Positions 9,893 through 51,509 are shown, counted from the stretch's first letter. The stretch is 64,000 bases of DNA from Ctenosaura bakeri (GCA_948474755.1 CAOLHI010004282.1:61741-125740); one strand, 5' to 3'. The notes: a model not told the origin generated them from the sequence alone. Translations and numbers: made by a program.

Positions 9893-10679
9893 GCTATGTG
9901 TTGGGGTGCAACTCATGGAGAAACAGGGGCAAAATTGGCCCTCCATGCAGTTGCCCACCCTTGCCCTAAGGTTAACCTAAATAGAAGCAGGAGGTGACGT
10001 CTGCCATAGCTCATGTGCAAGTCTGGAAAAGTTTTGATTGTCCTGAACACCAGAACGGCTGGAAGAAGTAACAGTGTACCCCAAAACCCAAGCTGGTAGC
10101 CTGACATTTCTGGTTAATTGGGCCAGCTCTTGCTCACAAGAGCATTCAGTATGGTTCAAGGTTCCCACATTTTGGTGGTACCACGACTATGAGGGTCCAC
10201 AGCCAGGAAGCGCTATGTTTACTTACTGGTATTTGTAGAACAACTCAAGTGCCTAGTGGTAGAGCTGAGGATCACAGGGGACTGGGGACAACACAGGCAT
10301 TTTATCTGTTGCTTGCAGCATTAATTCTTAACATGGATTTGAATCAGGTCTCCAGGCAGATGCTTTGCACAAAGAGAATTCAGCTTCACCAAGTGGACAA
10401 TGTGAAATGGAGATAATTTGGCTTGGCTTGTGTCAGTGCTGATTAAATCTGAGTTCGGACGTGTGTTGTGTTATTCAAGTGTGAGAGTATTGACTGACTC
10501 TTCTGGCTAGCTAGGTGGGGAAAGCAATTGTGGTTTGCTTCCTTGTGCAGTCTAGCCCTGAACCCAAGGACCTACATCCTTATTGCTGTGACACCATCAG
10601 CTGGTATATATCCAGGGGGTAGATGTGTTGGTTGTGCAGCAAAACATAGCAAAATCCCAAAAACACACCACAGTGAGAT
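9893..10679. other. Intergenic, nothing recognised
   Basis: Short frames only, with no repeat or motif I can name. Confidence 0.4.
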
Positions 10680-10885
10680 TTTTATTGTTGTTGCTGTCTA
10701 CTTTTAAGTCATTTCTGACTTACAACAAACCTAAAGCAAACCTAGCATAGGGTTTTTGGGGGCTGGGAGTGTGTGATGTGCCCAAGCACACCAGCAGGCT
10801 TCTATGGCGGAGCAAAGGGGAATTGAGCCCTCATCACCCGGGTCATAGTCCAAGGCTCAAACCACTACACCATGCCGGCTCTTGC
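10680..10885 (-). repeat. tRNA-derived SINE, minus strand
   Basis: Reverse-oriented copy. The tail-side TTGTTGTTGCTGTC begins the element, and the tRNA-like head ends near 10885 (AACCACTACACCATGCCGGC). Diverged from the 5403 copy. Confidence 0.75.
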
Positions 10886-12949
10886 GACTTGTTAGGCCAA
10901 CCAAAAAATGAAAAATACATTGTGCAGTCTTTCAAAGCTCAGAGGCCTCTTCATCAGACATAGATGTTAAAAGTCATTTTAGGGGAAGAAATGTGATGAT
11001 GGGGGAGTCACAGAGCCTCACCTTTCTTGAAATGTTGACAATGAGTTTAGGTTTAGCTTTAACATCTGAAGAAGGATGCAGCTCTGTGACCTTCCATCAT
11101 CCCACTTTTCCCTTCCACAGAGGTTGGTATTCCTTCTGCACCAAACTCCACGCCCTTGCTATACTTACCATACAGCTACTGCAGCCCATCCATGGCCATT
11201 GCATGTCTGTTGGAGAATGGCTGGGGGGGGGCGTCAAAGAACATCCTATTATATCCCCCTATATCATCCATTAAGATCTCCAAAAGACTTTAGCGGGGAC
11301 ACAGCCAGATGCTTATCCAGTTCTCCCTCCACCAAGACACGGAATGGCTGTGGCAAGGCAGCTTGCAGCGGCTGTAGGGTAAGTTGGGTTGGGTGGTGTT
11401 GAATGGCCAACTGTAGGCTAGTTCTGCATGCAGAATTACTATGCTGCACTGAACCACATAGGATGCTGGCCTTCAAGTGTCCAGAATGGAAGTTTGAGGG
11501 CCACTTCCTGGTCTTTTTTGAGAAATACACACAAGGAAATTTGCCAGTTTCATGTTTTAAAAGCACTTGTTGTAAGGGCAGAGTGGTGTTGAAACAGGGA
11601 CTTTGGCTGGAACATATCCAGGTGTCTTATGTATTCCCTAAAGTCAACAGCATTGTAGGCTGTATGCTCAACACAGACTGGGAGAACAGGAGTTCAAATC
11701 TCCTTGCAGCCATGAAGTTCACAGGGGCAGGAGAGTTAACGGTCACCAATCTGTTTAGCTCACCAGCAGTTTGTGTTGTCAGCACCAATTTTACATTGGT
11801 CACTGGTTTTATTTTACATATATTAAAGCTTTAACCAGATAGACACAGGTGTTCTTCTTCCATTTCAACAGCCTTGTGGGTTTACAATTTACTCTGTACC
11901 CCACCCAAAAAAACAAAAACAAAACACAAACCCTTGTGCAATTAGATCTACCAACCTTGGTCAACTTTTCCTGCATCTAACAGAATGGACCCCAGTTCAT
12001 AGAAACATCTGCTAATCTTTAAACTGACATCCTAGGTTTTTTTCCTTGTTCATTTTGCCTACCTCACAGGGTTGATGCAACAGAACCACCGAGCTTCTTG
12101 GCAGGACAGCAACAAATAAAGTGATATCTGAGTACACAAAAACGCCAAGAAAGAGCACAAACGTTGGTTTAAAAGAAACCCCGTGGAAGTTCTCTCTCTA
12201 GCAAAACCAATCTAAAGCAATAATGGCTGGCATTCTGCTTGGGACTTGCAGCTTCACAAACAGCTTTAAATGTGTGCAGAATTGAATTGGGTGGTTTGCA
12301 ACATCCATATTCATCTGAGGACTGCTGTGATGTTACAACAGGTGGCCATCCATTATGCAACAGTAACCAGTGGAGCGCCATGGTCTGACGTACAAAGGAC
12401 ATGGGTACCCATCAAGTGCCCATTTCCCATCCCCAAACCTGGAGTAGGGGGAATAATTTATCTCTCCTTTTACTTAAAGAAAAATATTGTATTGCCTTGG
12501 AATAAAATTTTTACTTCCATTTTCAACACTCACCTAGATTTCCTTCCTGCCCTCGAGCTAGGAATAGAAGTGGCCTACCTCACAGGGCTGTTGTGATGAC
12601 AGAACAGCCCAGATGTGTTCCCAATGTGGAGTAGGCAACCATATTGTTACCATTCCTGTTCTCTGCTTGCTGGCAGGTAAAGACCTTTGTGCTGGCTAGC
12701 AAGCCCTGGGGTACAACAGAAGCACCGGATGTGTGTCAAGATTGTCCAAGGCACATTGGTGCACTCTTGCCAGTGCCTGGATGTGCATCTTTGTAATTCA
12801 CTCACAGAGCTCCTTGCATTTCTGCAGTGTTGCTGTGGATTTGTCAAATTACAAAATGCAGACTACAATACAGGACCTCTTCACATATTTCTGCTCCCAA
12901 GCTTCTACTCTAACATATACATTATAGAAGTGGCGTTTGCTCTGAAAAA
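10886..12949. other. Convergent interval between BRD3OS and BRD3 3' ends
   Basis: No gene recognised. A fragment at about 10895-10965 (CAGTCTTTCAAAGCTCAGAGG) resembles a dispersed repeat also seen near 42390 and 63310. A unit at about 12470-12600 (CCTGCCCTC, then CCTACCTCACAGGGCTGTTG) recurs at about 18430-18600, and its CCTACCTCACAGGG core also occurs near 12058. Confidence 0.4.
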
Positions 12950-15550
12950 AAATCAGGTCTTTGTTCCTTTATTTTTTTTCCAAACTGTTCTACTTTAAAA
13001 CAAGATACAGAGAAAGAGAAGAAGACCAACGTGGAAGGAGACTAGGAATATACAAATAAAACATGCTTTATCTGGAAGTTACCAATACCTGTTAAGTCCA
13101 AAGTCTGTACAAAAAGGAAACCAAACAAAACCCCAAAACAATCCCACCCCACCCACCCCAAAAAACTGAGTACACATACAAGGAGTAAGCACCGGCACAG
13201 GAAACTATCAAAGATCTGTAGCACCTGTTGGTTAAAAAGTCAAATAACATTTAAATAAAAAGGACTCCCAATTCTTTAGAACTTGGTTTAAAAACCAACA
13301 CAAACCTGCATTTCTTTTTTTTTCTGCTGCTCTTCAAAAAATGCAGGATTTCTTATGTGACAAATGGTGTTAATAAATAAAGTATTTCTATATACATGAA
13401 AACAAGGGATAGTCAATTCTGGAGTGTGTCATTTGCCAAAGTGCAGGTCTCCAGGTCAGGCTGGAGGAAAAGAAAAAAAAATAGCTTCTAGAAAAATGGA
13501 TGAACCTTACAAAAAAAAAGTATTTTCTCTACCCACCTCCCTTCCCCATGTGTATTTTCCCCCACACCTTGAGGTAAAAGGTTTGATTATTTTGGAAACC
13601 TGCACTTGCATGACACACAAGTAGCCTTCCATCCTAAGAGCTTCCGTGTTGTTACAAAAGGTAAAGGGGGGGGGAATCAGTGGCTCGTCTCTTATTTGGC
13701 CTATGGGATTTCATTTTTCTTTCTTCTTGTTCTTTTTTTTTTCCCCTTTTTTTGCTAGGGGTTTCAACCACAGGGTTTTGCTGGTGATCTTGAAACACAA
13801 GCCTGGAATGCAACACATACTAAAAATGCTACAAATCTACAGCTTGGTTTAAAATCTTGGGCCTAAATCCAACAACTACTCTTGTAGAAAAGAGCCATCG
13901 AATCATTGGCTGAATGGTTAAGTCAACATTTATCTAAAGCCAAATGAGGACTGTCAACTGGGTTTAGGCCTTGGTTGCATCTCTCATTGGGAACCAGTTT
14001 TATGGTGGCCATGAGGGAAACAATCACACAGGTCAGCAAACCAGAGGAGGCTGTTAACCATGGCTGGCCAGGGAGGCCTACCATCTTTTCTCTGAACAGG
14101 ACCACCATTTATCTGGGCACATAGGTTCTTTCCCTCCACCAATGCTGGCCACATGCGAGTTGGAGACTGCAGCCACAGACTGCTGAAAACACAGTTGTTT
14201 TTTCTTAAAAAGGTGGGCAGCAGGGAGACACAAACATGGGCAAATCTGATGCTCAAAAGTTCTCAAGCCATCACTGGAGAATCTTGCTCAACATAATCAA
14301 GGTTCTGAAATCCCTTGGTGGGCAGAGCAAGAAAGCCCACGACTCAGGCAAGGCCTGTCCTGCTCCTTTTTTGCAATGTAGGAGGCAAGACACCCCTTGG
14401 AGAATGTGGGGTGTTCCCAGAGAGTAATGATGTACACCAGACAGCTTTCCATCCCACTGGCTGGCTCTGCTTCTCAGGGTCAGAAGCTGCCGGACCTGGT
14501 GGCCATCTTGTTTTGAGTTTCAAAGAATGCAGCTGCCATCCACCAACTTTAAAAACACTTGCTGACTGTTTTGAGAACTTTTTCAGAACAGGCGCATGAA
14601 CCTCTATCATATTTTTTTGTTTGTTTTAAAAGATAAAAGGAGTATCTAAAAAGGTATATTTTTTAAAAAAAAAAACCAATCCACAGTACATGATCTTTCT
14701 TTTTCTTCCCTCATATATATGAGAGAGGATGATGATGATCTTCATCACAATGTAGACGCAGGGCCCGATCCACCTTGGCAAGCCCCCCACCCTTTTAATA
14801 TGAAGGGACACAGCTTTCTCATTTTGTACAGCTTCCTTTCTTTGCAGCAAAGAGGCCTGCACATGAGAGAATGTTTTGGCAGATCCGGCCCGTGGAGGTT
14901 AGGACTACTAGTGCTAAGAACAAATACATCAACTACTTCAAAAGCTAACATCTTTCAGATACAGTACCATTTTACAGAGAGTTCTTATCTCACCCCTTCT
15001 CATTTAAAAAGCCCCCCTCCCAACCCAACACTCTCTTTGCTTTCTGTAGTCTAGAGATGAGCCAGTTTGGGGCTGCATTAAAAGGGAATTTTCCAGGAAA
15101 AGAAAAATTACCGAAACAAACTAACCTCCCCTCAAACATTGTCCCAGTATTACACCTTGCAAACATTTTCCCCAATTCTCTCACATTCAAGCATTTCCTC
15201 CTTGGCAAGCAAAAACGTTTTGAAATTTTAAAAAAAGTTTAGAGACTTTTAAATGAAGCAAAGAACTTGTCATCAAGTCTAGTCAGACACAAACACACAG
15301 ATCTCTGACCTAATAAAAGGGTGGAGGAAATTAATTTAGGAAAGTATCTTTTTATATATATAACACTGAATTTAAAAAAAAAGTTTTAAAAGTGGAAAAA
15401 CGTGTGAAACCTGGTCACGATGGAATAAGAGCAGAACATTGTAAAAGGAAAATAAAAAGAAGGGGGAACGCTGCAAAGTTTCAGGGCAGGTCGTTGGTGA
15501 GGTGTCTGTTTGCTGTCCAGGTGCATTCAAAGAGTCTGTGGGTTTTTTTT
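12950..15550 (-). other. BRD3: BRD3 3'UTR (probable extent)
   Basis: About 2.6 kb follows the BRD3 stop codon. No LINE, SINE or hAT copy was recognised in it, in contrast to every flank, which suggests constraint. AATAAA on the minus strand at 12968-12973 is the best candidate polyadenylation signal, which would place the transcript end near 12950. Several A- or T-rich runs occur (14650s, 13730s, 15355s). The 3' boundary is inferred; a more distal minus-strand AATAAA lies near 11808-11813. Confidence 0.6.
12968..12973 (-). terminator. BRD3: Candidate BRD3 poly(A) signal
   Basis: TTTATT on the plus strand, AATAAA on the minus strand, about 2.6 kb after the stop codon. This spacing suits a long conserved 3'UTR. 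Confidence 0.45.
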
Positions 15551-45268
<29,718 letters not shown>

Positions 45269-45289
45269 GTCCCCCTCCGCCTTTTTGTC

Positions 45290-45388
45290 TCACTTCTGCT
45301 CACGGTGAAGATGGTGACAGTAGCAGCAGGTACTAAGTAATGGACTGCTGTTGGCCTTTACAAACCCCAGACAGGAATGGTATCCCAT
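45290..45388 (-). promoter_or_regulatory. BRD3 leader uORF 2 (32 codons)
   Basis: The ATG at 45388 lies in good context (G at -3, G at +4). The frame starts MGYHSCLGFVKA and ends in TGA at 45290-45292, leaving 21 nt before the BRD3 ATG. Such a short interval usually disfavours re-initiation, so it could restrain translation. Peptide function is not implied. Confidence 0.6.
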
Positions 45389-45405
45389 TTCCAGAGACCA
45401 GCCAT
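45358..45405 (-). promoter_or_regulatory. BRD3 leader uORF 1 (15 codons)
   Basis: ATG at 45405, weaker context (T at -3, G at +4), ending TAA at 45358-45360. Overlaps uORF 2 in another frame. Confidence 0.55.
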
Positions 45406-45474
45406 GAAGCCTGGAGGAGGAGGAAAAAGAAAAAAAAATTAGTCTCTAGAATGCAATACAGGGACAAAATCGGT

Positions 45475-45700
45475 ATGCCTCAAGTTGATTAAGTGGGTGT
45501 GTTCCTGGGCATACCTTCTTTAAATCTGACACCAGAAGCACAAATAACATGGAAAGAAGAACATGTCCCTGCTGCTCAAAAAAGAAGAGCTATTCAATAT
45601 ATGTCTTCAGAACTAACAATATGCAAATATGAAATGAAACAACTGGGCCAGATAAACCTTGCATGAGTAAACAAATCATTTTGAACATTCCAGAGACCAC
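45475..45700. repeat. Unclassified dispersed repeat, copy A
   Basis: Aligns with 54648-54905: GTATGCCTCAAG, then a 'cctgggcataccttctttaa' block, AGAACTAACAATATGCAAAT and CCTTGCATGAGTAAACAAAT. It starts about 65 bp from the BRD3 first coding exon. Confidence 0.65.
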
Positions 45701-45719
45701 ATGAAGGCTTCGGGTGCAC

Positions 45720-46262
45720 CATCTACAGCCCTTTCCAGATAAAGATAACCTAGCTATAGTAGTCCATGTAATCTCCCGATTAAACTACTGCAATGTGCTC
45801 CATTTGGGGCTTCCCTAGAAGACTCAGAAGCTGTGGTTACTGCAAAATGCTGCCAGCTACCAAATGCAGTCAACTGCTGAGCAAAATATCATATATAGAC
45901 AAGATATAGTGCCATACAAGGTAAGTGCAGTGGACATCAATATGCTTTTGGTCTGAATTCAAGGTGACTGTGATGACAATGAAAGGCCCTAATGGCTTGG
46001 GACCTTGGTACTTAAGAGAGCACCTCTCTATACATGTGTCTCCCCAAGGACTGAGGTCTGTTGCGGGGGGAGGCTCTGTGTCCCACCACTATGGTAAATA
46101 TATTGTATGGTGACATAGGAGAGAAACTTTTTTGCCATGATATCCCAATTGTTGAACATCCTCTTCTTGGAGGCCCAAACAATGCCAACACTAATTCCAT
46201 TTAGGCACCAAATTTTAATCTTTTAAATCTGTTTTTTAATTAAGTATATATTTTTTTTAGTT
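45720..46262 (+). mobile_element. L2-like LINE, interrupted by a MITE
   Basis: The frame near 45780 reads LNYCNVLHLGLP, the conserved C-terminal RT-flank motif of L2-type LINEs. It continues to a T-rich stretch at 46260, where a MITE is inserted, and the tail resumes at 46613-46715 (AACCACCCTGAGATCTTTTG). Confidence 0.7.
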
Positions 46263-46612
46263 TACAGGAAACCCCCACCCTTTGACACCCTTTTATCTCA
46301 TGACTCGCTCTTTCGACGCTTCCAAATTAAGGATAAGTTCCATTAATTCAACAGGGGTTCTGCTCTTTCAGCCATTCTTTTTGCCTACAGAGGCTCACTT
46401 GGAAGCGCTTGCATGTGCATGCTGCTTATAAAGCAAGCTGAGAGGGGGAAAAAGGGGGGACTTAAGCTGGCTGAGAGACTTCACAAGCAGCACATGCATG
46501 GCTGGTCCCAAGTGAGTCTCCATAAATCCTTCACAGCTCCTCTTTTCAACCAATTCCCTTTCTGACAGTGCTCCAGTCCCTACCTTGTCAGATAAATAGG
46601 AGAAGCCTGTAT
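46263..46612. mobile_element. Mariner-like MITE inserted in L2
   Basis: The left end TACAGGAAACCCCC is inverted at right as GGAGAAGCCTGTA; TA dinucleotides flank both ends. The core has inverted segments GGCTCACTTGGAAGCGCTTG and TCCCAAGTGAGTCTCC, shared with 42545-42940. Confidence 0.7.
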
Positions 46613-46715
46613 TTAAATTATTTTTACTGTTTTGAACTGTTTTACTTTGTTGTACTCATTTTACTTATAAACCACCCTGAGATCTTTTGATATTGGGTGG
46701 GGTAGAAACATTTGG
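46613..46715 (+). mobile_element. L2-like LINE tail (continuation)
   Basis: Continues the element at 45720-46262 after the MITE: TTGTACTCATTTTACTTATA, then ACCACCCTGAGATC. Confidence 0.65.
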
Positions 46716-47644
46716 AGGAGGAGAATGAAGAGAAGGAGTTGATGGTGGTAGCAGTAGTAGTAAGGTTCTGGGGCTCCTTATTCACACTTCCAAGCAACTA
46801 AAGTGTAAAGACAGGCATCAATATATATTTACACAGTCCATGAGTTGGACCAAGTTCCCATCTTCTGCCATGCACATTGTGACAGAAATTTTATCCTGAT
46901 CTCTTTAAAAAGCCACCAGTCTATACCTTTTCTCTCTACTGATGCTGTCTTTCCTTCTGTCTTAAAGCCAGCTAGCTCTGCTGGTTTCTCATACCCAGAT
47001 AGTAAAAGAGTTTGTTTGCCTCTAAAAGCAGCAAAGCAGATTTTATGATTTGCTGGGCATAAGCAATCTTACTGCTCCAGCATTTAGCTATCTGTTGCTG
47101 ATGAAAACATTTCAAGCAAATTATATACCAGAAATGATTTTAGGAAGAGCTTCATTGTTGGTTATACAGTATCATGAATTAATAAAAGCTACAATTAGGA
47201 AAAGACCTGGCGATGAAATAAGAAATCAGGAGAATGCAGAGTTATTTGAAGGACCGTATTCTATACAGCCTAATGGTCCTGTAGTCTTCCTAACTCTCCA
47301 CCACCCACAAAACGGCTCTTGGAGGAGGTCTACAGGAGTGTCACAGTGAGTCCTCAAGGAGGAGGGGAACTCTGGTTGTTATAGAGGGCAGAAGGGATGC
47401 CAATCTCCGCAATGGCCTAAACAGTACATACACAAGCATAAAGTGGAACCATGCTTGCATGCGTCACTAAGAAGATGCTGGCCTGTATGTGTTCATTGAT
47501 TTACCTAACACCTAATGTTTTTGTTATCACTGACAGTTTTGTGAATAGCCAGTATTCATAATATAATCATCAGGGCAATTTCTTGCATTTAATCTCTGTC
47601 TGGCCCTCTCTGCCTCCAATCACGTGTACTGTACAAAACAGAAA

Positions 47645-47750
47645 AGCATTTCAAATTTTTGATAATTCTCTGATGAAGTGGGTGACAGGCCACAAAAGCT
47701 CATGCTTTAACATGTGATCTTTAAGGTGCCACAGGAGTCTTTGCTGTTTT
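47645..47750. repeat. Dispersed repeat fragment
   Basis: CTGATGAAGTGGGTGACAGG, CACAAAAGCTCATGCTTTAA, TTTAAGGTGCCACAGGAGTC. The same family contributes to 42385-42475 and 63305-63465. Confidence 0.5.
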
Positions 47751-47989
47751 TCTCAAAAAACATGCATATTCCTAAGCAAATATCAGTTGACCATCAGGGT
47801 GGCAGACGCAAATTCCCTTTCCGCTTTTGTAGTCATCCATGAATGTACAATGACTTAAATATTTAAAATAAAACACACTGATAGAACATACTAAGAATAT
47901 TTTTGTTTTGCTTTGAGATCCCTCCCCCATTAGGGCCAGCAAGCTGTTTTGCTTTTTGGAATTTGGGCTTTTTTCCCTCTAGGCTATCA

Positions 47990-48140
47990 TGAGCGTCAGT
48001 ATGGTATACCCATTTGAACGCTGGACTATGAGGCTGGAGACCTCTCTGCTCAGCCATGGAAACTCATTCCCAGAAAACCCCATGACAGGTTTGCTTTAGG
48101 GTCACTGTTAGTCTGAAATGATTTGAAGCCACAAAAAAAC
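47990..48140 (+). repeat. tRNA-derived SINE, internally deleted
   Basis: CATTTGAACGCTGGACTATG and GAGACCTCTCTGCTCAGCC, then directly to the tail TCCCAGAAAACCCCATGACA. The B-box region is lost. Confidence 0.75.
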
Positions 48141-48529
48141 CAAAAACAAATCAGAAGCTTAAAATACGTTGTAAAGGGAATGACCCCATGAAAGAGAGTA
48201 AAGTGCATGCTGCTTGCATGATGAACTGAAAGAGAGCATTTGAGTATTCACAAAGGGACAGTCCAACGTCTTAAAAGACGAGTACTGAAGAACATTAAGT
48301 CTAATGGTCCCCTCTGCCTACTGCACTGCTGTGTCAAAAGCTTCTAGTTCTCCTTGCCTGAAGGGAGACCACTCGTTGAAATACCATGGCTGCTTCCCAA
48401 TTCTGAAGAGGTTGTACCACTGAAAGGTATGCAGAACTACATACTAAGAAGCTGCTTCATTCCAAAACCGTATCATATGTATTCCTATTCTGTACATTAA
48501 GCGATGATTTCATATCAAATAGTACTTTG

Positions 48530-49012
48530 TCATCGTTGTGTGTCTCAAAGTCATTTTCAACTCGTGGTGACCCTAAGGCAAAACTATGAAGATAGCCACC
48601 CTAGTGTAATGATTTGAGAACTGGGTTATGACTCTGGAGACCAGTGTTCAAATCTCCATTCAGCCATGGAAACTCAGTGGGCAAGTCATACTCTCTCAGC
48701 CGCAGAAGAAGGCTAAGGCACCCCCCCCAAGAAACCCCCATGACAGGTTCACCTTAGGGTATTCATAAGTGGGAAACGACTTGAAAACATACAACAACAA
48801 CAAAAAAGCAAAGCTATCCTGGTTTTTCTTTTATTCTTTCTTTTGACAATATTTTTCAGAGGGGTTTGCCTTAGCCTTCCTCTGAAGCTGAGAGCATGTG
48901 ACTTGTCCAAGGTCACCAGCTGGGTTTCCATGGTTGAGCAGGTATTCCAACTCTGCTCTCCAAAAGCTGTGGTCCAATGATCAGACCATTACACCAAACT
49001 GGCTCTCCTGAT
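48530..49012. repeat. Cluster of three tRNA SINE copies in alternating orientation
   Basis: 48530-48592 is a minus-strand tail only. 48595-48803 is a full plus-strand copy (B-box-like GTGTTCAAATCTCC). 48805-49012 is a minus-strand copy ending ATTACACCAAACTGGCTCTC. The latter two form a tail-to-tail inverted pair. Confidence 0.8.
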
Positions 49013-49409
49013 ACTCCTTACTGTTCTGAAAATGAGGCCTCAGAGGCCCAACTTCTAGAAATATTCCCATAAAACTAAAAACATACAGAGAAAAGCTTAA
49101 ACACACACCTTTCATACGGGATCTAATTAACGTTCAATTGTATCTTTGGGAAAAGAAAAACAATTCACTCAACACAGTCAGCCCTCCACATCCGCAGGTT
49201 TAACTTTCATGGATCTGATTATTTCCAAGTTTTCCAACCCCTGCCTCCCCCAACTCAGGTGCTTCTTTGCGGGAGAACCTTCCCTCTCAGCAGATCTGAT
49301 CAGGCTATGCAACCCCTTGAGAACCTGCCTCTGGTCATCCACCAGCTCTCTTCCAAATTTACAGAAGCAGGACTGAGAAATACACTTTGTCAGCCTGGCA
49401 CTTGGAGAG

Positions 49410-49860
49410 TTACCTTTCAAAGGCAATTTGTTTTCATTACTGGTTACTATGATTTTAAAAGCAAAAATCATAAACAGAGAGTTGCAAGTAATATAGTTAC
49501 CTGCATCTAACTACCAGTGTCATAGTAATATATGTACAACTAAGTTACATTTCAAAAGCAACACAAGTAGCTACAGCAAGGTTACTTTACTTGTATAATG
49601 AGTTAATAGTTTCTAGTTATTTCCAAATATTCCTATTTAACAAGAACTTTTAACAAATAAAGTGACATTTCATACCACTTTATCATTCCATAGTTCTTCT
49701 TTTCCAAAAAATTAATGGAAAGTAATGAAAAAGCAACAAGTAACACAAGATACTTTTGAAGAAGTTACTTTTTCATAATTGCAATGAGTAGCAGCAAGGA
49801 GTTACTTTCAAACACTGCAATAGATAATTTAACAAATTACTTCAAAGAGGCAACTTCAAC
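49410..49860. repeat. GTTAC/GTAAC-rich degenerate repeat
   Basis: GTTAC or GTAAC occurs many times, for example in GAGAGTTACCTTTCAAAG, AAGCAACAAGTAACAC, GAAGTTACTTTTTC and GGAGTTACTTTC. Similar motifs occur at about 53380-53405 and 53870-53915. Possibly an old DNA transposon; family unknown. Confidence 0.4.
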
Positions 49861-50074
49861 ACTCTGCCAAAATATAATGCTTCATTAAAAATTACATGAC
49901 TGTTCATTGTTTTGCCTTTTGTTGCATTACTTTTTCTGACTTAAAAAACCCTGAAAATGACGTTTTTAAATGAAATAACTGCTTAAATGTAATGGACAGA
50001 AATCATTCTTTGCTACATCAATAAAGCACCTTTCCTGATGTTTGTTGTAGGACTTTTGAGAAGCTGGTCACATC

Positions 50075-50268
50075 CTCAGTAGGTGCCTTTAAATCAAATC
50101 TGATTTATAGCAACCTCGTCATCAGGTTTTCACGGCAAGATGTCTTTAGAGCAGGTTTGCCATTGCTTTCCTCTGAGACTGAGCAGGTGCGACCTGCCCA
50201 AGACCATCCCTGGTCTTCCAGAGTCCTAGTTCAATGCTCAAACCACTACACCACACTACCTCTCACAT
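50075..50268 (-). repeat. tRNA-derived SINE, minus strand
   Basis: GTGCCTTTAAATCAAATCTG, ATAGCAACCTCGTCATCAGG, ends CTCAAACCACTACACCACAC. Confidence 0.75.
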
Positions 50269-50272
50269 CCTC

Positions 50273-50505
50273 ATTGTTGCTATGTGCCTTCAAGTTGTCT
50301 CCAACTTACAGCGATCCTAAGGCAATCCTACCACAGGGTTTTTCTTGGCAAGATTTCTTCAGAAGGGGCTTCCCTTTGCCTTCCTCTATGGCTGAGAGTG
50401 CATGACTTGCCCAGTGGGTTTCCACGGCTAAGCAGGGATTTGAGCTCTGGTCTTTTGGAGTCCCAGCGCAACTTCAAACCAATATGCCACACTGCCACAA
50501 AGTAC
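50273..50505 (-). repeat. tRNA-derived SINE, minus strand
   Basis: TTGTTGCTATGTGCCTTCAA, GGGTTTTTCTTGGCAAGATT, B-box antisense GGGATTTGAGCTC. Head-to-tail with the copy at 50075-50268. Confidence 0.8.
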
Positions 50506-50715
50506 CCAAAAGAAAATCCCACTCCACATCACTGCAAACAACTACAGAGAACCTACCTTTCTTTGAGTTCTGTGCTGGTCCTTATAACCTATCTGTAAAT
50601 GGTCAGAGGAACTCTTGCTCAGCTACTAAGACTGGTGTCTTTATGTAGGGAATCAGCAGTTTCCCCCAAATGGGTTAGGGAATGACACCACATTTATGCC
50701 CATTGCTACTTTTCT

Positions 50716-50782
50716 TAGAATCAGAATTGGAAGAGACCACAAGGGCCATCAAGTCTAATCCCCTGCCATGCAGGACACACCA
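50716..50782 (-). mobile_element. CR1 3'-tail fragment
   Basis: TTAGAATCAGAATTGGAAGA, CCACAAGGGCCATCAAGTC, CCCTGCCATGCAGGA. Only the end of the 3'UTR. Confidence 0.8.
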
Positions 50783-51204
50783 TTAAAGTATTTCCTTTCC
50801 CTTTCTTGCCTTTTTAGAAACTCACTCACAGACTGGCAGCCAATGGCCAATGGACCACCACTTCAAACAGCACTGAAATATTCAAAAAGGCACAACTGGG
50901 AAGTCCTGCATTTTTCCCTTCTAAATTATGCTGGGCAAAACAAGCACAATCCCAAATGTCCTAGGAAGGGAGTTCACTGGAAGAACATGGTATAGCCTTT
51001 CAAAAAAATAAGTCACCTGCCAAGATCTAGACTATGTAGGATGGGCAAGGTTTTGAAACAGCTACTTCAACTGCTGTGCAAAGTCTCTGGCAGTGCAATC
51101 TAACCCTCAGTTCAATGGGATATATTTGCAAGATGGGATTGCAGCTTCAAGAGGTTGTGGTGGCAAATGAGGTGGGCCTCTAGATCTAAAGGAAGCTTTC
51201 CCCA

Positions 51205-51275
51205 ATAGCAGTGAATTTTAGAGCTGGAAGTAACCAGCAAGGCCATCTAGTCCAAGCCCCTTGGAAGACACAACT
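51205..51275 (-). mobile_element. CR1 3'-tail fragment, diverged
   Basis: TTTTAGAGCTGGAAGTAACC, CAAGGCCATCTAGTCCAAG. Confidence 0.65.
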
Positions 51276-51509
51276 AAAGCATCCTCATCCAGACACTGAG
51301 GCAGTAATTTCTTTCCAAATGAATGTTACTGGGGGACACTTCTCACATACCCATGCACAAAAGTGATTCATTACATTAGAATAAAGTTAGAAGACCTTTA
51401 TAAGCCTGTGGGCCAAATTAAATTACAGACTAATTCTTGAGGGCAGGAGAGGAATGACCCAGTGGTGGCTTGGGCCAAAGGAAAAGAGAGTTGGGCCAAA
51501 AATGTTGTG

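Larger units (their letters stand above)
45269..45410 (-). other. BRD3: BRD3 5'UTR part of the first coding exon
   Basis: A long pyrimidine tract ending CCTCCTCCAG (45411-45420) marks the acceptor, so this exon carries 142 nt of leader. An upstream non-coding first exon must lie beyond the window or be too short to recognise. Two upstream ORFs occupy the leader. Confidence 0.8.

Noticed and set aside
47050..47349. 99-codon plus-strand open frame
   Set aside because: No recognisable domain; the frame shows no splice context and lies deep in BRD3 intron 1.
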